Assembly: GCF_016458275.1 (NCBI RefSeq)
Contig: NZ_JAEMHM010000010.1
Location: 1-64,000 of the forward strand
Direction of reading: 5' to 3'
DNA from: Geomesophilobacter sediminis
Lineage (GTDB): Bacteria; Desulfobacterota; Desulfuromonadia; Geobacterales; Geobacteraceae
DNA: 64,000 nt
The notes below the pieces were generated by a model that saw nothing but the letters and a program-made list of their open reading frames with translations, was not told the DNA's origin and did not search any database. The translations under genes and the position numbers were made by a program. The first letter of the stretch is position 1; every line of letters starts with the position of its first letter. Shown here piece after piece: positions 1 through 11,386 of the stretch.

Positions 1-1
1 C

Positions 2-64
2 TTCTACGCAGACGTCAAGAAAAAAATGACTGTACTGAACAACTTTTTTAAAGCAAAAAGCTAA
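2..64 (+). CDS. C-terminal fragment of an unidentified protein (cut by window edge)
   Basis: Only the last 20 codons are present, reading FYADVKKKMTVLNNFFKAKS followed by TAA. The tail is lysine-rich and ends just before a GC-rich hairpin, and it converges on argD, so it looks like a real 3' end. There is too little sequence to name a family. Its plus-strand position means that argF, which follows argD in some relatives, is not directly downstream of argD here. Confidence 0.45.
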   Translation, partial: FYADVKKKMTVLNNFFKAKS

Positions 65-77
65 CCGGACAACACTG

Positions 78-109
78 CCCCGGCCCCCCTTTTTCAAAGG
101 GGGCCGGGG
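78..109. terminator. GC-rich hairpin between convergent genes
   Basis: CCCCGGCCCCC (78-88) pairs with GGGGGCCGGGG (99-109), an 11-bp stem. An inner TTT/AAA can extend it. It lies between the plus-strand gene ending at 64 and argD ending at 121 on the minus strand. No strong T-tract follows on either side, so it could be a weak bidirectional terminator or simply a repeat hairpin. Confidence 0.5.
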
Positions 110-120
110 GAGTAATGGAA

Positions 121-1317
121 CTATTTTTCCGTCTCGATGAGCAGCTCTTCCAGGATCTTGATCATCTCGTTAACTTCCTGCTTGGTAACGGTCAGCGGCG
201 GAACGAAACGGAGCACCTTCTCCTGGGCACAGTTGAGCAGCAGGCCGCGCTCCAGGGCTTTCTTGACGATGTCCCCGCCCGCGATGTTCAGCTCTACTCC
301 GATCATCAGGCCGATGCCGCGCACTTCCTTGATGCAGGAGTACCGCTTGCCGAGGGCTTCCAGCTCGCCCATCAGGTACTCGCCCATCTCCTCGCACCGG
401 TTCAGGATTCCCTCTTCGAGGATCGCCCGCACCGTTGCGACACCGGCCGCGGTGACCAGCGGATTACCGCCGAAGGTGGAGCCGTGGGTCCCGGGGGTGA
501 ACGCCTCCGCGATCTTGTCGGTGGCGAGCATGGTCCCGATCGGAGCGCCGCCGGCCAACGCCTTGGCGAGCGTCATGATATCCGGGGTAATGCCGAAGTG
601 CTCGTGGGCGAAGAGCTTGCCGGTCCGCCCCATCCCGACCTGGACCTCGTCGAAAATGAGGAGCAGGCCGTTTTCGTCGCAGATCTTCCGGACTTCCTGG
701 AAGTACTCCGCGGACGGGACCACCACGCCCCCTTCACCCTGGATCGGCTCCAGCATGATGGCGCAGGTCAGCGGGGAGACCGCGTCGCGCAGGGCCTTGG
801 CATCGTTGAACGGCACGTGCCGGAACCCGTGCAGCAGCGGGTCGAAGAATTTCTGGACCTTCTCCTGCCCGGTCGCGGACACGGTGGCCATGGTCCGGCC
901 GTGGAAGGAGGAAATCGCGGTGATGATTTCGTAGCGGTCCGCGCCGTACTTCTCCCGGCTGTAGCGCCGGGCCAGCTTGATCGCCGCCTCGTTCGCCTCC
1001 GCGCCGGAGTTGCAGAAAAACGCCTTGTCCGCGAAGCAGTGGCTGCAGAGAATTTCCGCGAGCTCGATCTGCTGCGGGATGTGGTAGTAGTTCGAGCAGT
1101 GGATCAGCTGGGAAGCCTGGTGCTGAAGCGCCTTTACCACCGAAGGATGGCAGTGCCCCAGGTTGTTGACGGCGACCCCGGCGAGGAAGTCGAGGTATTT
1201 CTTGCCGTCCGCGTCCCAGAGGGTGCACCCTTCGCCGCGGACCGGGACCAGGGGATACCGCCCGTAGGTCTTCATGATGTACTTGTCCGCTTTGGCAATC
1301 CATTGTGCTGAGTTCAT
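121..1317 (-). CDS. argD: Acetylornithine aminotransferase
   Basis: This is a PLP-dependent class III aminotransferase that converts N-acetylglutamate semialdehyde to N2-acetylornithine in cytoplasmic arginine synthesis. The 398 residues match the family length. Visible marks are the N-terminal YGRYPLVPVRGEG stretch, the NSGAEANEAAIKLAR motif near residue 105, the FDEVQVGMGRTGK region that supplies the PLP-contacting aspartate, and the TLAKALAGG lysine motif near residue 250. The ATG is preceded by GGAGGACATAGAA, a good ribosome site. argB lies upstream on the same strand about 160 bases away, so the two probably share transcription. Family members often also use N-succinyl-diaminopimelate. 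Confidence 0.95.
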   Translation of the reverse strand: MNSAQWIAKADKYIMKTYGRYPLVPVRGEGCTLWDADGKKYLDFLAGVAVNNLGHCHPSVVKALQHQASQLIHCSNYYHIPQQIELAEILCSHCFADKAFFCNSGAEANEAAIKLARRYSREKYGADRYEIITAISSFHGRTMATVSATGQEKVQKFFDPLLHGFRHVPFNDAKALRDAVSPLTCAIMLEPIQGEGGVVVPSAEYFQEVRKICDENGLLLIFDEVQVGMGRTGKLFAHEHFGITPDIMTLAKALAGGAPIGTMLATDKIAEAFTPGTHGSTFGGNPLVTAAGVATVRAILEEGILNRCEEMGEYLMGELEALGKRYSCIKEVRGIGLMIGVELNIAGGDIVKKALERGLLLNCAQEKVLRFVPPLTVTKQEVNEMIKILEELLIETEK

Positions 1318-1478
1318 TTCTATGTCCTCCAGGGGGTCAGGGAACGGTAGTCGGGGATCGGGGGAAAACCGATCCGGATCCGCGCTCCGTGGCCGCGCTG
1401 TTTAAGGCCTTTATGTCCTGCCTTCCGGGAAAGAAACCAACAAAGTCCCCCATGGTGAAGGGGGCAGATAAGGACCGG

Positions 1479-2357
1479 TTACGCCAATATCTCGGTGCCG
1501 ATCCCGACGTTGGTGAAGATCTCGAGCAAGATGGCGTGCTCGATGCGGCCGTCCACGATATGGGCCTTCTTCACCCCGGCGCTCAGGGCGTCGGTGCAGC
1601 AGGTGACCTTCGGGATCATTCCGCCGGTGACGGTGCCGTTTTCGATGAGGGTCGGGACGTCGCTGAGCGCGATGCTGGAAAGGAGATCGCCGCTCTTGCT
1701 CTTCACCCCCGACACGTCGGTCAAAAGGATCAGCTTTTCCGCGCCGAGCGCCGAGGCGACCTTGCCGGCCACGAGATCGGCATTGACGTTGTAGCTCTCC
1801 CCTTCTCGACCGACCCCGATCGGGGCAATGACCGGGATGAATCCTCCTCGTTCGACGGCGGTCAGAAGCGCCGGGTTCACCTCGACCACGTCACCGACGA
1901 AGCCGATATCCACCTGCTCCACACTCCCGTCTTCCTTTTTGACCTGCTTGAGCATCTTCTCGCAGATGAGCAGGCTGCCGTCCTTGCCGGACATCCCGGC
2001 CGCACGCCCGCCGTGCTGGTTGATCAGCCCCACCACTTCGCGGTTCACCTGACCGGTGAGCACCATCTCCACGACCCCCATGGTTTCCGCGTCGGTCACG
2101 CGCATCCCCTGGACGAACTCGGAGACGATGCCGTAACGCTTGAGGGTTTCGTTGATCTGCGGCCCGCCGCCGTGGACGACCACGGTGTTGATCCCGATGT
2201 ATTTGAGCAGGATGACGTCCAGGGCGAAGGATTTGCGGAGCTTCTCTTCCGCCATCGCGTGGCCGCCGTATTTTACGACTATGGTTTTCCCCGAGAAGCG
2301 CCGGATGTACGGAAGCGCCTCCATGAGGGTACTTGCCTTTTCGATAAGTTTTTGCAT
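1479..2357 (-). CDS. argB: Acetylglutamate kinase
   Basis: ArgB phosphorylates N-acetyl-L-glutamate, the second and usually feedback-controlled step of arginine synthesis. The amino acid kinase fold is plain: [15 protein letters not shown] near the N-terminus, [15 protein letters not shown], and [29 protein letters not shown]. The ATG at 2357 (protein starts [10 protein letters not shown]) has TGAGG six bases upstream and gives 293 residues. A TTG four codons earlier would extend the frame but has no comparable ribosome site. The N-terminal extension is typical of arginine-sensitive hexameric enzymes, so inhibition by arginine is likely but inferred. Confidence 0.95.
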   Translation of the reverse strand: MQKLIEKASTLMEALPYIRRFSGKTIVVKYGGHAMAEEKLRKSFALDVILLKYIGINTVVVHGGGPQINETLKRYGIVSEFVQGMRVTDAETMGVVEMVLTGQVNREVVGLINQHGGRAAGMSGKDGSLLICEKMLKQVKKEDGSVEQVDIGFVGDVVEVNPALLTAVERGGFIPVIAPIGVGREGESYNVNADLVAGKVASALGAEKLILLTDVSGVKSKSGDLLSSIALSDVPTLIENGTVTGGMIPKVTCCTDALSAGVKKAHIVDGRIEHAILLEIFTNVGIGTEILA

Positions 2358-2458
2358 GAACGGCCTCAATGAGAGCTGGCTATAGAAAGTCGCTAATATA
2401 ACAGATGGGGTAGCGATTAATCAACTAAAAGAGGGGCGGTGCAGGGTTGTAAACGGAA

Positions 2459-3595
2459 TCAGGAGGCGCCTTCGACGGAGGTGGGAAGGTCGATGACGAC
2501 GCGGGTGCCGATCCCCGCCTCGCTTTCGATGTTGATGCTCCCGCCGTGCTTGCGCACGAACTCGCGGGCGTAGAAGAGTCCGAGACCGAATCCCCTGATC
2601 TGACCGGCCTTTTCGGCATCGACCTGGTAGAACTTCTCGAACACCTTGGGGATTTCCTCTTTGTCCATCCCGATCCCGTGGTCCTCGACGGTGATCTGGC
2701 AGCTCGCCCCCTGGTTGGAAACGGTGATCAGGTAGGTCCCCCCCTCGCGCGAGAACTTGACCGCGTTGTCCACGACCTGCTCCAGCGCGAACATGATCAG
2801 CTCGCGGTCCAGCAGCAGCGGCGGGACCTGTTCGATGTTCCAGGTCCCCTTCACGCTCGGCTTGACGCCGCGCTCGGCAACATGCTTCACCAGTTCCGGG
2901 ATCATGGCGGCCAGGTCGCACGGCTCCCGGCGGAGCTCCCGTTCGGTGTCCATCACCTTGGAGAAGGCGAGGAGGTCGGTGACCAGGCTGCCCAGGTAAC
3001 AGGCTTCGTCGGAGACCAGGCGGAGATTCTCACGGTCGGTCGGGCTGTCCGGGTCGTAGACCCCCGAGGCGAGGTTCTGCATGAAAAGCGAGATGACCGT
3101 GATCGGGGTGCGCAGCTTGTGGGAAATGAGGGAAAGGAAGCTGTTCTTGAGCCGGTCCAGGTTCTTGAGGTTCGCGATCTCTTCCTTGAGCGCCTTTTTG
3201 ACCAGCGCTTTTTCGACCGCGCTCCTCAGTTGCAGGAGGTTGAGCGGCTTGGTGATGAAGTCGTCCGCGTCCTCCTTGAGGGCGTTCAGGATGATTTCCT
3301 TGTCGGCGTACCCGGTCATGATAAGGACGACCAGGGTCGGCTCGCGCTCCTTGAGTTTCCTCAGGAGCTCGATCCCGTTCACCTTCGGCATCATCACGTC
3401 GGTGAGGATGACATCGATGCCGCCCCGCTCGAAGATCCGGAGCGCCTCGTCACCGTCGCCGGCCTGGACCGTATTGTAGTCGTGGAGCGCACGCGCGCAG
3501 AGGTCGCGGATGACCGATTCGTCGTCGACGATGAGGATGGTCTTGGTCTCCCGCTCGAGGCGCTGGGACAGATCAGCCTGTTGGGTGAGTTGCAT
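2459..3595 (-). CDS. Receiver-histidine kinase hybrid (no sensor domain)
   Basis: The 378-residue soluble protein has a CheY-like receiver at about 18-130, with ILIVDDESVIRD, the phospho-acceptor in VILTDVMMP and a lysine in FITKPLN. A HisKA dimerisation helix follows, with the H-box SLISHKLRTPI near 158, then a HATPase domain (EQVVDNAVKFS, DHGIGMD, GFGLGL). There is no membrane segment or PAS domain, so its input is probably phosphotransfer to the receiver from another kinase. The receiver-first order is known from Geobacter-type hybrids. It sits between alaS and argB on the same strand. No partner is encoded next to it, and its function is not known from sequence. Confidence 0.85.
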   Translation of the reverse strand: MQLTQQADLSQRLERETKTILIVDDESVIRDLCARALHDYNTVQAGDGDEALRIFERGGIDVILTDVMMPKVNGIELLRKLKEREPTLVVLIMTGYADKEIILNALKEDADDFITKPLNLLQLRSAVEKALVKKALKEEIANLKNLDRLKNSFLSLISHKLRTPITVISLFMQNLASGVYDPDSPTDRENLRLVSDEACYLGSLVTDLLAFSKVMDTERELRREPCDLAAMIPELVKHVAERGVKPSVKGTWNIEQVPPLLLDRELIMFALEQVVDNAVKFSREGGTYLITVSNQGASCQITVEDHGIGMDKEEIPKVFEKFYQVDAEKAGQIRGFGLGLFYAREFVRKHGGSINIESEAGIGTRVVIDLPTSVEGAS

Positions 3596-3650
3596 GCGCG
3601 CTCCGACTGCTTCGTTGATCCCGCTCCCGCGGGGAGAGGGCCATTACCTC

Positions 3651-3780
3651 CCTCTCCTTCAAGGAGAGGGGCGGGGTGAGGATGGGGTTCGTCCTCGTTC
3701 CCAGGCTCCAGCTTTGTAACCGATCTTGGAAGCTGGAGCTTCCGGAAGAAATTGCGTTCCCAAGGCTGACCTTGGGAACG
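3651..3780. repeat. Cluster of three perfect palindromes between alaS and the hybrid kinase
   Basis: Three hairpins lie in the spacer. CCTCTCCTT pairs with AAGGAGAGG at 3651-3669. GGAAGCT pairs with AGCTTCC at 3728-3743. CGTTCCCAAGG pairs with CCTTGGGAACG at 3755-3780. A further partial copy, CTCGTTCCCAGGCTCCAGCTT, begins near 3692. The last hairpin lies only 24 bases past the alaS stop and may stabilise or end that transcript, although no T-tract follows. Confidence 0.6.
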
Positions 3781-3803
3781 AGAGTTGTGGTAATCGGCCT
3801 GTG

Positions 3804-6443
<2,640 letters not shown>

Positions 6444-6450
6444 AGAAACC

Positions 6451-6915
6451 TCAGATCATAGTGGAATTAAGCTTAAGCTCTTTGCTGATCGCGCCCAGCG
6501 CGAAGCCGCGGCGCATTAGGTAGCTCACCACCCGCCGTTTTTCCTTGTCGGTGGCGGCTTGCGGGTCGAACCCGGAAAAGCGCCGGGCGATGAGGGCCGC
6601 CAGGGTCTCCTGCGCGGGAAACTCCTCCTCCAGCTCGCCCAGGGCCTCCCGGATCACGCTTTCGGCCACCCCGCGCATCTTGAGTTCGCGGCGCAGCCGC
6701 TCCCCGACGTAGCGCCCCCCCCGCAAGGCCCCCTCCGCGAAGATCCGGGCAAACCTCAGGTCGTCCAGGTAGGAAAGTTCCTTGAGCCGGGCGACGGCGC
6801 CGTCGATCCCGTCGGCGGGATACCCTTTCGTCTTCAGCTTGCGGCGCAACTCCGCCTCGCTGTGGTCCCTGAGGGCCAGAAGGCGCAGCCCCGCGTCGAA
6901 GGGGGTGGTGGACAT
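6451..6915 (-). CDS. recX: RecA regulator RecX
   Basis: RecX binds RecA filaments and limits recombinase activity. The 154-residue, arginine-rich, all-helical protein shows the family pattern of three-helix repeats: [22 protein letters not shown], a central [14 protein letters not shown], then [13 protein letters not shown]-type helices near the C-terminus. Its ATG follows the pilT TAG without any intervening base, so translation is probably coupled. It is separated from recA by pilT, an unusual insertion compared with the common recA-recX order. Confidence 0.9.
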   Translation of the reverse strand: MSTTPFDAGLRLLALRDHSEAELRRKLKTKGYPADGIDGAVARLKELSYLDDLRFARIFAEGALRGGRYVGERLRRELKMRGVAESVIREALGELEEEFPAQETLAALIARRFSGFDPQAATDKEKRRVVSYLMRRGFALGAISKELKLNSTMI

Positions 6916-8067
6916 CTAGTATTTCTCGATCACCGGCTCCTCGGCTTCGGGCTGCTCCTCGGCCTTGACGAAATCGTCCCAGCTCGAGTCCGAGGTGGAG
7001 GAGATCCCGGAGACCTTCAGGGCGAAGTCGTCCGGGTTCGAGGACTGGCGCACCGCCTCCTCGTAGGTGATCAGCTTGTGGGTGAAAAGCTGCATGAGCG
7101 ACTGGTCGAAGGTCTGCATCCCGTAGGTGGTGAAACCCGCGGCGATCGCCTCCGGGATCTGCTTGGTCTTCTCCTTGTCGTCGATGCAATCCCGGATCCG
7201 TGCCGTCCCCATCATGATCTCGACCGCCGGCACGCGCCCCTTCCCATCGGCGCGCGGCACCAGGCGCTGCGAGACGACCCCCCGGAGGATGCCGGAGAGC
7301 TGCATCCGCACCTGCCGCTGGTGGAACGGCGGAAAGACCGAGATGATGCGGTTCACCGTCTCGGCCGCGTCCAGGGTGTGCAGGGTGGAGAGAACCAGGT
7401 GACCGGTCTCCGCAGCCATCATCGCGGTCTCGATGGTTTCGTAGTCGCGCATCTCGCCGACCAGGATGACGTCCGGGTCCTGGCGCAGCGCCCCGGTGAG
7501 CGCCTTGCCGAAGGTCAGGGTGTCGAAACCGACCTCGCGCTGGCTCACCAGGCTCTTCTTGTCCTTGTGCAGGTATTCGACCGGATCCTCGATGGTGATG
7601 ATGTTGCAGGTCCGGTTCTCGTTGATGTAGTCGATCATCGATGCGAGCGTGGTCGACTTGCCGCTGCCGGTGGTCCCGGTGACCAGGATCAGCCCGCGCT
7701 GTTCCAGGGCGAGCTTCTTCAGTACCTGCGGGAGGTTCAGCCCCTCCAGTGACGGCACCGTGATCGGGATGGCGCGGAGCACCATGGCGACGGTGCCGCG
7801 CTGGGCGAAGACGTTCACGCGGAAACGCCCGAGCCCCGGGACCCCGTAGGCGAGGTCGACCTCGAACTGCTCCTCGAAAATGCCCTTCTGGCGCGCATTC
7901 ATGATGTTCAGCGCCATGTTGCGCACCCCTTCCGCCGTAAGACGCTCCGCGTTCGGGATGGCGCGGAGCTTCCCGTCGATGCGCACGATCGGGGGGACGC
8001 CCGCCTTTAGGTGGACGTCCGACCCTTTGGCCTTCACGGCCACGGTCAGGATTTCGTTGAGTTCCAT
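6916..8067 (-). CDS. pilT: PilT-family type IV pilus retraction ATPase
   Basis: PilT hexamers power pilus depolymerisation at the inner-membrane base of type IV pili. The 383 residues show the N-terminal PAS-like domain (SDVHLKAGVPP), Walker A GTTGSGKST at 131-139, the Asp box TIEDPVEYLH near 160, Walker B DVILVGEMRD near 200 and the His box STLHTLDAAETVNRI. The stretch that aligns with the conserved retraction motif AIRNLIRE reads RIRDCIDD (290-297), so this may be a paralogue specialised away from canonical PilT. The tail after residue 340 is acidic. The start is ATG, after AAAGGCCAAAAAA. Confidence 0.88.
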   Translation of the reverse strand: MELNEILTVAVKAKGSDVHLKAGVPPIVRIDGKLRAIPNAERLTAEGVRNMALNIMNARQKGIFEEQFEVDLAYGVPGLGRFRVNVFAQRGTVAMVLRAIPITVPSLEGLNLPQVLKKLALEQRGLILVTGTTGSGKSTTLASMIDYINENRTCNIITIEDPVEYLHKDKKSLVSQREVGFDTLTFGKALTGALRQDPDVILVGEMRDYETIETAMMAAETGHLVLSTLHTLDAAETVNRIISVFPPFHQRQVRMQLSGILRGVVSQRLVPRADGKGRVPAVEIMMGTARIRDCIDDKEKTKQIPEAIAAGFTTYGMQTFDQSLMQLFTHKLITYEEAVRQSSNPDDFALKVSGISSTSDSSWDDFVKAEEQPEAEEPVIEKY

Positions 8068-8085
8068 TTTTTTGGCCTTTGGCCG

Positions 8086-9081
8086 TTAGGCCGCCGGAGC
8101 CGCCTCCGGAGCGAGCAGTCGACCCCTGATCTCCTCGGTGATCTCCGGGTGCTCCTTCAGGAATACGCGGGAGTTCTCGCGCCCTTGCCCGATCCGCTCC
8201 TTGCCGTAGGAGAACCAGGCGCCGCTCTTGTCGATCACCCCGCGCTCCACCGCGAGGTCGAGGACGTCCCCTTCGCGGGAGATCCCCTCACCGTAGAGGA
8301 TGTCGAATTCCACTTCCTTGAACGGAGGTGCCACCTTGTTCTTGACGACCTTGACGCGGGTGCGGGAGCCGATGACGTCGTTCCCCTGCTTGAGCGAGGC
8401 GATCTTGCGGATGTCCATGCGGACCGAGGCGTAGAATTTCAGCGCGTTGCCGCCGGTGGTGGTCTCCGGGTTGCCGAACATGACGCCGATCTTCATCCGG
8501 ATCTGGTTGATGAAGATGACGCAGCAGTTGGACTTGGAGATGATGCCGGTCAGCTTGCGCAGCGCCTGGGACATGAGGCGGGCCTGGAGCCCCATGTGGG
8601 AATCCCCCATATCGCCTTCGATCTCCGCCTTGGGGACCAGGGCCGCGACCGAGTCGACGACGAGGACATCGATGGCGCCGGAGCGGACCAGGGTCTCGGC
8701 GATCTCGAGGGCCTGCTCGCCGGTGTCCGGCTGGGAGACCAAAAGGTCGTCGGTTTTCACGCCGAGCTTCCGGGCATAGCCGATGTCGAGGGCGTGCTCG
8801 GCGTCGATGAAGGCCGCGATCCCGCCGGTTTTCATCGCCTCGGCGATGATGTGCAGGGCCAGCGTGGTCTTACCCGAGGATTCCGGTCCGAAGATCTCGA
8901 TGACGCGGCCGCGCGGCACACCGCCGACCCCGAGGGCGAGGTCGAGGGAGAGCGAGCCGGTCGGGATGGAGGCCACGTCCGGCAGCGCTTCTTCGGTACC
9001 AAGCCGCATGATCGCGCCTTTGCCGAACTGTTTTTCTATCTGGCTGAGCGCCAGGTCTATTGCCTTTTCACGGTCTTGCAT
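8086..9081 (-). CDS. recA: Recombinase RecA
   Basis: RecA forms ATP-dependent filaments on single-stranded DNA for homologous recombination and SOS induction. Key parts are the N-terminal [18 protein letters not shown], Walker [10 protein letters not shown], the [12 protein letters not shown] loop, and the L2 region [20 protein letters not shown]. The ATG at 9081 (protein starts MQDREKA) has AGGAG eight bases upstream and gives 331 residues. A GTG eight codons earlier lacks a good site. It starts the series recA-pilT-recX-alaS. I could not find a convincing LexA box in front of it by eye. Confidence 0.97.
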   Translation of the reverse strand: MQDREKAIDLALSQIEKQFGKGAIMRLGTEEALPDVASIPTGSLSLDLALGVGGVPRGRVIEIFGPESSGKTTLALHIIAEAMKTGGIAAFIDAEHALDIGYARKLGVKTDDLLVSQPDTGEQALEIAETLVRSGAIDVLVVDSVAALVPKAEIEGDMGDSHMGLQARLMSQALRKLTGIISKSNCCVIFINQIRMKIGVMFGNPETTTGGNALKFYASVRMDIRKIASLKQGNDVIGSRTRVKVVKNKVAPPFKEVEFDILYGEGISREGDVLDLAVERGVIDKSGAWFSYGKERIGQGRENSRVFLKEHPEITEEIRGRLLAPEAAPAA

Positions 9082-9122
9082 GGGAAGGTCTCCTTGTTGG
9101 CTCACATTAGGCCAGCTATGAC

Positions 9123-9151
9123 ATGTAACACATCTGTTCCAGGCATTTCAA
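9123..9151 (-). promoter_or_regulatory. Candidate sigma70 promoter for recA
   Basis: On the minus strand TTGAAA (9151-9146), a 17-base spacer and TTACAT (9128-9123) lie about 42 bases ahead of the recA ATG. Spacing is ideal and the -35 is near consensus, but the -10 is weak. Confidence 0.45.
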
Positions 9152-9257
9152 GCACATCCGTTGGAAATCACTCCCGGTTCCGGGAATGGTGCCACCCACG
9201 CCAATCGGTTCAACCGAAGCGCCTTTCGCTGCTTTAGGCCTGTGCCTTGTTTTACCT

Positions 9258-9319
9258 GTGGGAGCGCCATTCCTGGCGCGAATTCCGCTGGCGATTCGCG
9301 CCAGGAATGGCGCTCCCAC
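9258..9319. repeat. REPIN-like palindrome, copy A
   Basis: A perfect 25-bp inverted repeat runs from 9258 to 9282 and from 9295 to 9319 with a 12-base loop. Each arm is itself a REP unit: GTGGGA followed by GCGCCA-TTCC-TGGCGC. It lies between the kinase stop at 9359 and the recA promoter. It is one of five paired copies in this window. Confidence 0.85.
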
Positions 9320-9334
9320 CGGGTAAGCCGCGCG

Positions 9335-9362
9335 AACTCTGAACTCTGAACTCTGAACCTAG
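9335..9362. repeat. Heptamer array (AACTCTG)3
   Basis: Three exact AACTCTG units at 9335-9355 are followed by the variant AACCTAG, which overlaps the stop codon of the minus-strand kinase. The same unit forms the larger array near 52.5 kb. Confidence 0.8.
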
Positions 9363-11335
9363 AACAGCTCCGGCTGGTGGGTTTCCTGCTCCAGGGGGAG
9401 GATCAGGTAAAAGGAACTCCCCTGGTTGCTGTCGGCCCATACCATGCCGCCGTGCGCCTCCACCATCCCTTTTACGATGGCGAGCCCCAGGCCCGCTCCC
9501 TTGCCGGCCAGGTTCCCCCAACCGCTCGAATGATGCCGGATGTCGCCGATCTCGTAGAAGATCTCGAAGATCCGGCGCAGTTCCTCCGGAGGGATGCCGA
9601 TCCCGTTGTCCTTGACCGCGACTTCCATGAAACAGCGCCCGCCGGAGCGCGCCACGAAGCCGGGATTGAACCGCTCCAGGTCCTCGCGGCGCCGGGCCAG
9701 ATCGTCCGGGTCGAGCACCCGCCCGGTCACCACGATCTCCCCACCTTCCGGGGAGAACTTGATGGCATTCAAAAGGAGCTCGCTGAAGACCCGCTCCAGA
9801 TATTCCACGTCCCCCTCGAAGAAGGGGAGCTGGTCCAGTTCCCGGATGTGCAATTTCTGACGCCGCCCGCTGAGCAGGGGTTGGTACTGCTCCTTCAAGA
9901 GCTCGATGAGTACCTGCAGGTGCATCGGGGTTTTGTTGAGCTCGCCGCCGCGCGCCTCCAGCTTGATCAGCTTCAAAAGGTCGGTGACCAGTTCCTTCAG
10001 GCGCAACCCGCCGTCGCGCACCATCTCCAGGACCGCCCGGTTCTCCCCTTTCTCCACCGCCAGAAGGTGCTCGGCCCCGGAGATGATGGAAGTGAGGGGG
10101 GTGTTGAACTCGTGGGAGACCATTCCCAGGAACTGGTTCTTCATCCGGTCCAGCCGACTCAGCTCGAAGTTCGCCTGCTCGACCAGGGTAAGGTTCTCGC
10201 GGAGCTTCGACTCGGAAATCGAGAGGTTGTGGCTGGTCTTCTCCAGGAGGCGGTGCGACCGGAGCAGCTCGGTGCTCTTCCAGTTCAGCTCCTCGAACAG
10301 GCGCGCCTTCTCCAGGGCGCTCCCCATCTGCCGCCCCACCGCCGACAGGAACCGCAGTTCCTCATCCGAGTAGGTTCGCTCCGTCTCGTGGAGCAGCTGC
10401 ATCACCCCGATGCGCACCTTGCCGGCCAGAAGCGGCACCTCGGAGAGGGCGGTCCATCCCGATTCACGCAGCTCGGCGGGAAGTCCAGCGCTCTCCCGCT
10501 GGGTCACCTCGAAGGAAATCCGGCTCTTGGAGATCCCCTCCCCCAAAAGCTGCACCAGCGGCTCGCTCACTCCCAGGGCGCAGGCCTCGCCCAGATGGCG
10601 GTCTTCCCCCTCGAAGAGGCGCACCGTCCCTCCGGTCGCCCCGAGGAGGTCCATCACCTCCCGCAGGGTCCGCTCCACGACCGCGGAAAGCTCCTCGCCG
10701 CCGTGCATCCCGGTGAGGATCGCGTTGAGCAGGGAGAGCTCGCGGTTGCGCTGCCGAACGGCCTGCTCGGCGGCGAGCTTCTCGGTGACGTCCCGCATGA
10801 TGCAGTGCACCACCCGCTCGTTGTTGAGCGGGATCACCCGGGCGTCGATCTCGGCCTGGAAGCTCGTGCCGTCCTTGCGGCGCAAGGTGAGCCCCACCGC
10901 GTCGGCCCGCCCCCGGCGCCGAAGCCGGATCACCAGGGCGCGGAACTTGTCGTACTCCTCGGGGGGAACGAGGTCGGTCATCTTGAGGGCGTTCAACTCC
11001 CCCTTGCTGCAGCCGAAGAGCTCGGCCCCCTTCCGGTTCATCTCCTCCAGGGCGCCGGTGTCGGCGTGGAAGACGAAGATGGCGTTGCCCGCCCCTTCCA
11101 AAAGGCTCCAGTAGCGCCGCGCCGACTTTTCCACCTCGTCCTGCATCTCGTCCAGCTCGTGCCCCAGGCCGGCCCGGGCTTCCTTTTCACGGCGCCGCTG
11201 GCTGAAGACAAGCTTTCCGATCGCCCAGGCAAGCGCCAGGGTGGAGATGGTCAGAAGCCACCCCGGAAACATCAGGAAGTGCCCGACCAGCAGGATCAGG
11301 AGGTTGAGCAGGATGAAGAGCGTAAGCGGCGCCAC
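9359..11335 (-). CDS. Membrane-anchored PAS-GAF sensor histidine kinase
   Basis: The 658-residue protein begins with two membrane helices at about 4-20 and 22-44. A coiled linker, a PAS domain at about 72-185 (GAGNAIFVFHADTGALEEMNRKG, followed by PAC-type RRKDGTSFQAEIDARV) and a GAF-like domain at about 200-345 follow. A second coiled coil leads to HisKA, with H-box FLGMVSHEFNTPLTS near 425, and a HATPase domain (NAIKFSPEGG, DNGIGIPPEEL, GAGLGLAIVKG). There is no receiver and no neighbouring regulator gene, so its target is unknown. The GTG start has GGGAG nine bases upstream. Confidence 0.87.
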   Translation of the reverse strand: MAPLTLFILLNLLILLVGHFLMFPGWLLTISTLALAWAIGKLVFSQRRREKEARAGLGHELDEMQDEVEKSARRYWSLLEGAGNAIFVFHADTGALEEMNRKGAELFGCSKGELNALKMTDLVPPEEYDKFRALVIRLRRRGRADAVGLTLRRKDGTSFQAEIDARVIPLNNERVVHCIMRDVTEKLAAEQAVRQRNRELSLLNAILTGMHGGEELSAVVERTLREVMDLLGATGGTVRLFEGEDRHLGEACALGVSEPLVQLLGEGISKSRISFEVTQRESAGLPAELRESGWTALSEVPLLAGKVRIGVMQLLHETERTYSDEELRFLSAVGRQMGSALEKARLFEELNWKSTELLRSHRLLEKTSHNLSISESKLRENLTLVEQANFELSRLDRMKNQFLGMVSHEFNTPLTSIISGAEHLLAVEKGENRAVLEMVRDGGLRLKELVTDLLKLIKLEARGGELNKTPMHLQVLIELLKEQYQPLLSGRRQKLHIRELDQLPFFEGDVEYLERVFSELLLNAIKFSPEGGEIVVTGRVLDPDDLARRREDLERFNPGFVARSGGRCFMEVAVKDNGIGIPPEELRRIFEIFYEIGDIRHHSSGWGNLAGKGAGLGLAIVKGMVEAHGGMVWADSNQGSSFYLILPLEQETHQPELF

Positions 11336-11386
11336 GGTTCAAAGCTCCCTTCGATCGATGCGGTCGGCGTCTCCTCGTGAGACGGT

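Noticed and set aside
9106-9160. LexA box at the recA promoter
   Set aside because: I looked for the Geobacter-type GGTT-N2-C-N4-G-N3-ACC and the E. coli CTG-N10-CAG sites. Neither was seen.
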